The position numbers and the translations under genes are program-made. Shown one piece after another: positions 56,581-64,000 of a stretch of 64,000 nucleotides of DNA. The DNA comes from an uncultured Alphaproteobacteria bacterium (GTDB lineage: Bacteria; Pseudomonadota; Alphaproteobacteria; Sphingomonadales; Sphingomonadaceae), in the NCBI GenBank assembly GCA_903934325.1, contig CAIZNH010000001.1, positions 26,229-90,228 on the forward strand. The letters run 5' to 3'. Under the pieces are notes generated by a model. The model did not search any database. It was not told the origin of the DNA and saw only the letters and a list, made by a program, of their open reading frames with translations. The first letter of the stretch is position 1. Each line of letters begins with the position of its first letter.

Positions 56581-59313
56581 ATGAGCACCACTTTGCCCAC
56601 CACTTTCGACCCCGCCGATATCGAAGCGCGCTGGTATGCCCACTGGGAAGCGAACGGATCTTTCCGTCCCGCGCGCCCTGACGCGGAGGCCTTCACCATC
56701 GTCAACCCGCCGCCGAACGTGACGGGGAGCCTGCATATCGGCCACGCGCTCGACAACACGCTGCAGGACGTGGTGGTCCGCTATGAGCGGCTGCGCGGCA
56801 AGGATGCCTTGTGGGTGGTCGGTACGGATCACGCCGGGATCGCGACCCAGATGGTGGTCGAGCGCCAGATGGAAGCGCGGCAGGACAAGCGCACCAATTA
56901 CAGCCGCGAGGATTTCGTGGCGAAGGTGTGGGAGTGGAAGGCCGAAAGCGGCGGCACCATCACCAACCAGCTGCGCCGCCTCGGCTGCTCGATGGACTGG
57001 AGCCGCGAGCAGTTCACCATGGACCCGCATTTCACCCGCGCGGTGATCAAGACCTTCGTCGATCTCTACAACGACGGCCTCATCTACCGCGACAAGCGGC
57101 TGGTGAACTGGGACCCCAAGCTCAAGACCGCGATTTCCGATCTTGAGGTGGAAACCCAGACCATTGCGGGCAGCTTCTGGCACCTCAAATATCCGCTGGC
57201 GGACGGGGTCACCCTGCCCGACGGGCGCGATTATCTGGAGGTCGCCACCACCCGCCCCGAAACCATGCTGGCCGACATGGCCGTGGCGGTGAACCCGGCG
57301 GACGAGCGCTATGCCAGCGTTGTCGGCAAGCATGTGATCCTGCCGATCACCGGTCGCCGCATTCCGGTGATCGCGGATGAACACGCCGATCCCGAGCTGG
57401 GTTCGGGCTGCGTGAAGATCACCCCGGGGCATGACTTCAACGACTTCGAAGTCGGCAAGCGTGCGGGCTTTGCGGCGGCTGACATGCTCAACATGCTCGA
57501 TGCCGAAGCAAACGTCTGCCAGACGGCTGACGGCCTGGTGCCCGCCGAATTCCTGGGCCTGCACCGCTTCAAGCGTGACGGTGTGGACGGCGCGCGCGAG
57601 CTGGTTGTCGCGCGGATGAAGGAACTCGGCCTCCTCATCCCGCACATCACCAAGAACAAGGACGGCGAGGAGGTGGCGCACGACGCCGAACCGCGCCAGA
57701 TCGCCACCCCCTTTGGCGACCGCGGCGGCGTGGTGATCGAGCCGTGGCTGACCGACCAGTGGTATGTGAACGCGGCGGAACTCGCCAAGAAGCCGATCGA
57801 AGCCGTGCGCAGCGGCGACATCGGCATCGTCCCCAAGACGTGGGAAAAGACCTTCTTCAACTGGATGGAGAACATCCAGCCGTGGTGCGTCAGCCGCCAG
57901 CTGTGGTGGGGCCACCGGATCCCGGCTTGGTTTGCTGACGATGGCCGCTGCTTCGTCGCCGAAACCGCCGAGGCTGCGCAGGCCCTCGCCGGTGACGGTG
58001 TGGCGCTGCGGCAGGACGAGGACGTGCTCGACACGTGGTTCTCATCCGCCCTGTGGCCCTTCGCCACGCTGGGCTGGCCGGAAGGCGATGCGCCGCTCCT
58101 CCAGAAGCACTTCCCCAACTCGCTCCTCATCTCCGGCTTCGACATCCTGTTCTTCTGGGATGCGCGGATGATGATGATGGGCTTCTACAACATGGGCCAG
58201 AAGCCCTGGGACACGCTCTATCTCCACGGCCTCGTGCGCGCGGCGGACGGGGCGAAGATGTCGAAGTCCAAGGGCAATGTGGTCGATCCGCTCGGCCTGA
58301 TCGACCAGTATGGCGCGGACGCTTTGCGCTTCTTCATGGCGGCGATGGAAAGCCAGGGCCGCGACATCAAGATGGATGAAAAGCGGGTCGAGGGTTATCG
58401 CAACTTCGCCACCAAGCTGTGGAACGCGGCGCGCTTCTGCCAGTCGAACGGCATCGGGGCTTCGGACACCATCAAGGCTCCGACCGCGCGCCTTGCCGCC
58501 AACCAGTGGATCATCGGCGAAGTTGCAGCCTGCGTCACCGAGATCGAGCGTGCGATGGACGATCTGCGCTTCGATGCGGCGGCCAATGCGATCTACCAGT
58601 TCACTTGGTCGAAGTTCTGCGACTGGTATCTGGAGCTGATCAAGCCGGTCTTCGCGGGCGATCCCGACAGCCCGCCCGCAGTGGAAACCCGCGCGGTCGC
58701 CGGCTGGGCGCTCGACCAGATCCTCGTCATGCTCCACCCCTTCATGCCCTTCATCACCGAAGAGCTGTGGCACAAGCTGGGCGCGCGCGAGTGCGAGCTG
58801 ATCGTGGCGCAGTGGCCCGCGCCGGAAGCGGAAGTCAGTAGGCAAGCGACCGACGCGATCGACTGGGTGATCGACCTCACCACCAACACCCGCTCGGCCA
58901 AGAACGAGCTCGGCATTGCGCCCGGCGCGAAGCTGGCGGCCTATCTTGCCGCGCCTTCGGACGTTGCGGCGCGCACCATCGAACGCTCCGGCGCCGCGAT
59001 CGAGCGGCTTGCGCGGCTGGTTCCGGTGACCATCGGTGAGGCACCCGCAGGCCCCGCGATGCAGGTGACCGCGGGCGAGGATGTGTTTGTCATCCCCCTC
59101 GAAGGCATCGTCGATATCGCGGCAGAAAAGGCGCGTCTGGAAAAGGCGCTGGCGGCTTCGGAAAAGGAAGCCAAATCGCTCGGCGGCCGCCTGTCGAACC
59201 CCGCCTTCGCCGAAAAGGCCAAGCCCGAAGCCGTCGAAAAGGCCCGCGCCGATCTTGCGCACCATTCCGGCGAAGTCGAGCGGCTGACGGCGGCGCTCAA
59301 GCGGCTGGGGTAA
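56581..59313 (+). CDS. valS: Valyl-tRNA synthetase
   Basis: A 910-residue class I synthetase that charges tRNA-Val. Landmarks: [15 protein letters not shown] at the start, HIGH motif as [33 protein letters not shown] in the editing domain, [14 protein letters not shown], and the KMSKS loop [17 protein letters not shown]-terminal coiled coil rich in Glu, Lys and Ala closes the protein. ATG 56581 is chosen to fit the family N-terminus; ATG 56566 is possible. The queE gene starts one base after the stop. Confidence 0.97.
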   Translation: MSTTLPTTFDPADIEARWYAHWEANGSFRPARPDAEAFTIVNPPPNVTGSLHIGHALDNTLQDVVVRYERLRGKDALWVVGTDHAGIATQMVVERQMEARQDKRTNYSREDFVAKVWEWKAESGGTITNQLRRLGCSMDWSREQFTMDPHFTRAVIKTFVDLYNDGLIYRDKRLVNWDPKLKTAISDLEVETQTIAGSFWHLKYPLADGVTLPDGRDYLEVATTRPETMLADMAVAVNPADERYASVVGKHVILPITGRRIPVIADEHADPELGSGCVKITPGHDFNDFEVGKRAGFAAADMLNMLDAEANVCQTADGLVPAEFLGLHRFKRDGVDGARELVVARMKELGLLIPHITKNKDGEEVAHDAEPRQIATPFGDRGGVVIEPWLTDQWYVNAAELAKKPIEAVRSGDIGIVPKTWEKTFFNWMENIQPWCVSRQLWWGHRIPAWFADDGRCFVAETAEAAQALAGDGVALRQDEDVLDTWFSSALWPFATLGWPEGDAPLLQKHFPNSLLISGFDILFFWDARMMMMGFYNMGQKPWDTLYLHGLVRAADGAKMSKSKGNVVDPLGLIDQYGADALRFFMAAMESQGRDIKMDEKRVEGYRNFATKLWNAARFCQSNGIGASDTIKAPTARLAANQWIIGEVAACVTEIERAMDDLRFDAAANAIYQFTWSKFCDWYLELIKPVFAGDPDSPPAVETRAVAGWALDQILVMLHPFMPFITEELWHKLGARECELIVAQWPAPEAEVSRQATDAIDWVIDLTTNTRSAKNELGIAPGAKLAAYLAAPSDVAARTIERSGAAIERLARLVPVTIGEAPAGPAMQVTAGEDVFVIPLEGIVDIAAEKARLEKALAASEKEAKSLGGRLSNPAFAEKAKPEAVEKARADLAHHSGEVERLTAALKRLG

Positions 59314-59314
59314 G

Positions 59315-60049
59315 GTGGACCTCACTCTCGCCACCGACGACACCGGCGGGCCGGAGATCTTCGCGTCGCTGCAAGGCGAAGGGCCGAGCGCCGGAATGCC
59401 GGTCGCCTTCGTGCGCCTGTCGCGCTGCAACCTTGCCTGCACGTGGTGCGACACGGCCTACACCTGGCGGTTCGAGGGCGACAACAGGCCCCACCGCGAC
59501 GGGATTGCGTTCGAGCGCAAGGCCAATCAGGTGGTGCTCTCTCCTGCCGAGACGGCGGAGCGGATTGCGGCTCTGGGCCAGAAACGCCTTGTCATCACCG
59601 GAGGCGAGCCGCTGTTGCAGGCCCCGGCGCTGGCCGAAATGCTCGCGCACCTGCCGGACATCGCGGTGGAGATCGAGACCAACGGCACCGTCGCTCCCCT
59701 CGCGCGGCTCGATATCCGCGTGGACCAGTACAATGTCAGCCCCAAGCTCGCCCATAGCGGCAACCCGGCCGACCTCGCCCTGATCCCCGAACGGCTGGAC
59801 GCATGGGCGGCTGACCCCCGCGCCTTCCTCAAGTTCGTGGTGGCCTCGCCTGCGGACGTGGACGAAGTGCTGGCGCTCCAGCAGCGCTATCGCTTCCGCC
59901 CTAGCCAAGTGTTCCTGATGCCCGAGGGCACCGACAGCGCCACGCTGCGCGCGCGGCAGGCGTGGCTATCGGAGCTGTGCCTGAAGCACGGCTTCCGGAT
60001 GTCGGACCGGATGCATATTCACTTGTATGGTGATACCCGAGGCACTTAG
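59315..60049 (+). CDS. queE: 7-Carboxy-7-deazaguanine synthase
   Basis: A 244-residue radical SAM enzyme of queuosine biosynthesis that converts 6-carboxytetrahydropterin to the deazaguanine ring. It carries the cluster motif CNLACTWC after FASLQGEGPSAGMPVAFVRL, the GGEP motif in LVITGGEPLLQ, and EIETNGTVAP. The start is GTG 59315, one base after valS. The other queuosine genes are not adjacent. A large inverted-repeat element follows its stop. Confidence 0.93.
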   Translation: MDLTLATDDTGGPEIFASLQGEGPSAGMPVAFVRLSRCNLACTWCDTAYTWRFEGDNRPHRDGIAFERKANQVVLSPAETAERIAALGQKRLVITGGEPLLQAPALAEMLAHLPDIAVEIETNGTVAPLARLDIRVDQYNVSPKLAHSGNPADLALIPERLDAWAADPRAFLKFVVASPADVDEVLALQQRYRFRPSQVFLMPEGTDSATLRARQAWLSELCLKHGFRMSDRMHIHLYGDTRGT

Positions 60050-60052
60050 CTG

Positions 60053-60296
60053 GTTTGCGTCCTCGCCTCCGCGAGGACGTCCTCGGCGCGATTTCGCGCT
60101 GAGCGCGAGAGCCTGCGGGCGGCCGTTCGGCCTTGCGGCCCGTCCGTTGGCGGGCCGAACCCGTCATTAACCGGTGGTTTGGCGATAGCATCGGTCGCGC
60201 AGCGAGCGCGAGCGTACGCGCGCGAGCCGCAGGTGCCCCGTAGCGGAGCGAAGGGATCAGCACCGAGGACGGGCCCGCGGAGGCGGGTCCGCAAAC
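60053..60296. repeat. Structured inverted-repeat element after queE
   Basis: A 244-base element whose 34-base ends (60053-60086 and 60263-60296) are inverted repeats matching in 26 or 27 positions. Each end is itself a hairpin: GTCCTCGC/GCGAGGAC on the left and GGCCCGC/GCGGGTC on the right, so differences between the ends preserve local pairing. The middle is rich in CG-alternating palindromes (e.g. GCGCAGCGAGCGCGAGCG). No gene is seen in it. It may be a non-autonomous mobile element or a stable 3' structure. Confidence 0.6.
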
Positions 60297-60304
60297 AAAG
60301 GTCA

Positions 60305-62026
60305 CTACCCCTGGCTTCTCCAGCGCATCACCACGCGCTCGACCAGTTCTTCCTCGCCGCCGTCCTTGCTCCACAGATCGACGAAGCTCGGGTCTTCCGA
60401 GGCCGGGCGGCGGTGCTCTTCCAGCGTGTCGATGGCGACGCGGATCGGGATCGCGACGCCTTCGCCGCAGATGATGCATTCGCGGTTGCGCAGGGCGGGA
60501 ATCGAATCGAGAAAGCCGCGCGCGCCTTCGGGCATGGCGGCCTTCACGAAGGCCTGGTCGCGCTCGTTGTTGAGACGCATCGAGATGATCGTACCGCACT
60601 GCGACAGCACGCCTTCGGCAAGGTCGGATGGACGCTGGGTGATGAGGCCCAGCGAGATGCCGTATTTGCGGCCTTCCTTGGCGATGCGCGAGAGGATCTT
60701 GGCGACCGAGGAACCATCGGCGTTCTTCTCGTTCGGCACATAGCGGTGCGCTTCCTCGCACACGAACAGGATCGGACGCGGTTTCTCGTCACGGCCCCAG
60801 ATCGCGAAGTCGAACACCAGACGGCTGAGCACCGCGACCACTGTCGAGGTGATGTCGGACGGCACGCCCGAGACGTCGATGATCGAGATCGGCTTGCCGC
60901 GGCCGGGCATGCGGAAGATCTTGCTGATGAAGTCGACCATGGCGTCGCCCACCAGCATGCCTGAAAACATGAACTGGTAGCGTGGATCGGCCTTCAGCTC
61001 GTCGAGCTTGCCCTTGATCCGCATATAGGGCGCGGACGAGGTCGCCTTGTCGAGGCGGCCCATCTCGTCCTGCAGGATGTTGCTGAGATCGGACAGCAGA
61101 TAGGGGATCGGCGAATCCACCGTGATCTTGCCCATGGTCTGCGCCAGCCGGTTCTTGGTGCGCGCGGCAAGCAGGCACTTGGCGAGAATATCGGCATCGA
61201 CCTGGCGTTCATTGCCGCTGCTGGAGAGCAGCACTTCGCAGTGCTCCTCGTAGTTCATCAGCCAGTAGGGCATCTGCAGGTTCGACACGTCGAGGATCTG
61301 GCCGGTCTGGCGGAAGGCGGCGGAATATTCGCCGTGCGGGTCGATCATCACCACGTGGCCCTTGGGCGCGGCCTCGCAGATGCGGTGCAGGATCAGCGCG
61401 GCGGTGGTCGACTTGCCGGTGCCGGTCGAACCGAGCAGGGCGAAGTGCTTGCCCAGCATCGCGTCGATATAGAGACCGGCGCGGATATCCTTGGTGGGGA
61501 AGACCTTGCCGATGGTGATGCTGGCGCGCCCGTCGCTGGCGTAGATCTGTTCGAGATCGCGGGTGGTGGCCGGAAAGACCATCGCGCCGGGCACCGGATA
61601 GCGGGTGACGCCGCGCTTGAAGCCGTTGATGCGCCCCGTGAGCTTTTCCTCGCCACCTTCGCCCAGGAAGTCGATATTGGCGATGATCCCGCCTTCGGTG
61701 CGGCGATCCTTGCGCTGGTCGCGCACGCTGGCAAGCAGCCAGGCTTCGCCGACGCGGATCTTGATCTGGCTGCCGACCTGCCCCGCCATCCCGACCGAGG
61801 GATCGGGGTCCTTCATGCAATCATTGACGCGCTGGAGATCGAAGGCGATCTGCGCGCCCGATCCGGAAACTTCGAGCACCACGCCCACCGGAGTGCGCGA
61901 ATTGTCAGGCACCGGCGCGGGGCGGCCCCTTGCGGCGGGCGCGGGCGCAGCGGCGGGCGCATCGTCCTCGACTGCGGGGGTCGGGCCGGTAAAGCGTTCG
62001 AAATCCTGCCTGCCGTGATCGGTCAT
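60305..62026 (-). CDS. HerA/VirB4-type hexameric ATPase
   Basis: A 573-residue P-loop ATPase of the HerA-FtsK superfamily. A disordered Ala/Pro-rich N-terminus (about residues 20-45) is followed by a HAS-barrel-like beta domain, then Walker A LLGSTGTGKSTTAAL, IDPHGEYSAAF, Walker B ILFVCEEAHRYVPNE, and the sensor segment GLITQRPSDLAEGVLSQCGT with MRLNNERDQ. Homologues act as DNA translocases, in archaea with the nuclease NurA; no nurA is nearby, so the partner is not known. ATG 62026 with AGGGAAAGG upstream is preferred to ATG 62047. Confidence 0.88.
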   Translation of the reverse strand: MTDHGRQDFERFTGPTPAVEDDAPAAAPAPAARGRPAPVPDNSRTPVGVVLEVSGSGAQIAFDLQRVNDCMKDPDPSVGMAGQVGSQIKIRVGEAWLLASVRDQRKDRRTEGGIIANIDFLGEGGEEKLTGRINGFKRGVTRYPVPGAMVFPATTRDLEQIYASDGRASITIGKVFPTKDIRAGLYIDAMLGKHFALLGSTGTGKSTTAALILHRICEAAPKGHVVMIDPHGEYSAAFRQTGQILDVSNLQMPYWLMNYEEHCEVLLSSSGNERQVDADILAKCLLAARTKNRLAQTMGKITVDSPIPYLLSDLSNILQDEMGRLDKATSSAPYMRIKGKLDELKADPRYQFMFSGMLVGDAMVDFISKIFRMPGRGKPISIIDVSGVPSDITSTVVAVLSRLVFDFAIWGRDEKPRPILFVCEEAHRYVPNEKNADGSSVAKILSRIAKEGRKYGISLGLITQRPSDLAEGVLSQCGTIISMRLNNERDQAFVKAAMPEGARGFLDSIPALRNRECIICGEGVAIPIRVAIDTLEEHRRPASEDPSFVDLWSKDGGEEELVERVVMRWRSQG

Positions 62027-62116
62027 CCGCGCCTTTCCCTGCGCCACCCTAAGAGAATTGGAGCAGGGATAGGGGAGGCGGAGTTAAGATCGGGTCAACA
62101 CTGGCCCGCAAGCGCC

Positions 62117-62871
62117 CTAGCCGCGGGCGAACAGCCGTCCGGCGAGCCAGCCCATCACCAGCGACAGCGCAATCGCGCCAAGGCCGTAGAACAGCGACCA
62201 GCGCTGTGCGGCGGAGACCACCGTGCCTTCCAGCCCGACCTTCTCCACCTCGATCCGCGCCGTCGCGCTCGCCAGCACCCGCCCGCGCGCGATCGCGAAG
62301 GTTTCGGCAGTGTAGCGCCCGGTGGTGACGTTGGACGGCAGGCCGATGCGCGCCTGATAGAGTACGCCCTCGCTGATCCGCACGCCTTGCGGGTTCTGCT
62401 GGTAGAGGCCCTGTTTGCGGCGCAGTTCCACCAGACCCTTGGCAAAGCGGGTCTGCGCCTCGGGGTCGATCTGGCCGGTGGGCGAAAGCTGGATGAAATC
62501 GGTCCCGAGCTCGTAGATCGCCGCTGTGCGTTCATCGACGATCTTTTCAACCGGACGCGAGGAGGCGACCGCGAAGAAGGAGGGTGCGGAGCGGAAATCA
62601 TTGGCGCCCGCGTTCATCCAGATGCCCGCCAGCCGCTCCTTTTCGCGGATGCGCACGGCTTCGGCCGGGCCCTTGAGCACCACCACGATATCATATTTCT
62701 CGCGCACCCCCGGCGGGGCGATCACCGCGCCGTAAAGCAGCAGGTTCGCGCCGGTGAAGCCCTGCCGCACCTCGATCCGCGACTGGCTGACTTCGGGCAC
62801 GAGGATCGGCTCAGCCTGCCCGGTCAGCAGCGGCGCGGCGCAGGCCAGCGCAAGGGCAGCCGCCACCCGTC

Positions 62872-62875
<4 letters not shown>
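62117..62875 (-). CDS. TIGR02186-type membrane-anchored periplasmic protein
   Basis: A 252-residue protein: signal peptide (AAALALACAAPLLTGQAE), a periplasmic beta-rich domain with LVPEVSQSRIEVRQGFTGAN and YDIVVVLKGPAEAVRIREKE, and a C-terminal membrane helix (LFYGLGAIALSLVMGWLAGR). This fits the TIGR02186 family, which is commonly encoded beside TauE/SafE permeases and is of unknown biochemical role. GTG 62875 overlaps the permease stop as GTGA, so the two are coupled. Confidence 0.87.
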
Positions 62876-63789
<914 letters not shown>

Positions 63790-63865
63790 GGCGGCCAAGC
63801 TAGCCGAGGCAGCGCAGGGTTGAAAGCCGCGCAGGCCGCGTATCCTCGGTGTTGTTTGTTTTAGA

Positions 63866-63944
63866 GCCACCTTTGGTGGCGCAGCCGCTCCTTCCCTCTG
63901 GCCGCCCCGCCTCGTGTTTTTGTCTGGTGGCCACCTTTGGTGGC
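63866..63944. repeat. Duplicated small palindrome GCCACCTTTGGTGGC
   Basis: The palindrome GCCACC-TTT-GGTGGC followed by GCAG occurs at 63866-63884 and again at 63930-63948, 64 bases apart. The copies lie in a 211-base stretch with no gene between the TauE/SafE start and the window edge, and look like a tandem pair of REP-type hairpins. They may continue beyond the window. Confidence 0.7.
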
Positions 63945-64000
63945 GCAGACCCCCCGCCCCGCCTCCCCACCCGGCCACCATAGCCTGATGGTATCATTGG

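Noticed and set aside
63790..63997. Upstream extension of the TauE/SafE frame and a 65-codon frame at the window edge
   Set aside because: Both translate the palindromic repeats into low-complexity sequence; the permease begins naturally at 63789.

Overview
The window is a GC-rich stretch of an alphaproteobacterial chromosome. It most resembles an aerobic anoxygenic phototroph of the Sphingomonadales (Erythrobacter/Porphyrobacter type). Three things support this: a bch-lhaA-puh-acsF-puhE-hemA photosynthesis gene cluster carrying the oxygen-dependent cyclase AcsF, a TonB-dependent receptor of the Xanthomonas/Caulobacter type next to flavin-dependent halogenases, and REP-like palindromes of the sort seen in sphingomonads. 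The assignment is inferred from gene content, not from a database match.

Region 1 (1-12976, + strand) is the right end of a photosynthesis gene cluster: bchB (5' truncated by the window edge), bchH, bchL, bchM, lhaA, puhA, puhB, puhC, a small conserved gene, acsF, puhE and hemA. Most junctions overlap by 1-11 bases, which suggests tight translational coupling. It encodes Mg-protoporphyrin and bacteriochlorophyll synthesis, reaction-centre H subunit and assembly factors, and 5-aminolevulinate supply. A hairpin ends the block.

Region 2 (13074-30085) is an alpha-glucan/maltodextrin uptake locus. A leftward operon (MFS sugar transporter, secreted GH13, secreted GH97) diverges from a rightward operon (secreted GH13, GH13 alpha-glucosidase, LacI-type repressor, tryptophan-halogenase-like flavoprotein). 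Beyond a perfect parS-like palindrome lies a TonB-dependent receptor, divergent from a 2-oxoglutarate/Fe(II) oxygenase-like protein and a second halogenase. Two near-identical operator-like palindromes built on TTGCAAAA/TTTTGCAA tie the two halves together; one lies inside a coding sequence.

Region 3 (30177-43090) is mixed: a lipoprotein cytochrome c, a DUF1499 protein, a CDP-alcohol phosphatidyltransferase, a NupC-type transporter, a VTT-domain/flavin disulfide reductase fusion, a second flavoprotein carrying an in-frame REP-like insertion, then a three-gene export-like operon (ABC-type protein with every ATPase motif lost, HlyD-type adaptor, TolC-type channel) facing two secreted proteins of unknown function.

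Region 4 (43153-63789) is largely housekeeping: trmL, an alpha/beta hydrolase, gatCAB with a small membrane gene between gatA and gatB, an FKBP isomerase, rpsU, a crcB-rluC-paiB-HAD-ORF-ATP12 operon, an Mla-type lipid transport operon (mlaE with fused STAS, mlaF, mlaD, lipoprotein), valS, queE, a structured inverted-repeat element, a HerA-type ATPase, a TIGR02186-type protein and a TauE/SafE permease. The last 200 bases carry a repeated small palindrome. I saw no tRNA, rRNA, CRISPR array, transposase or prophage.
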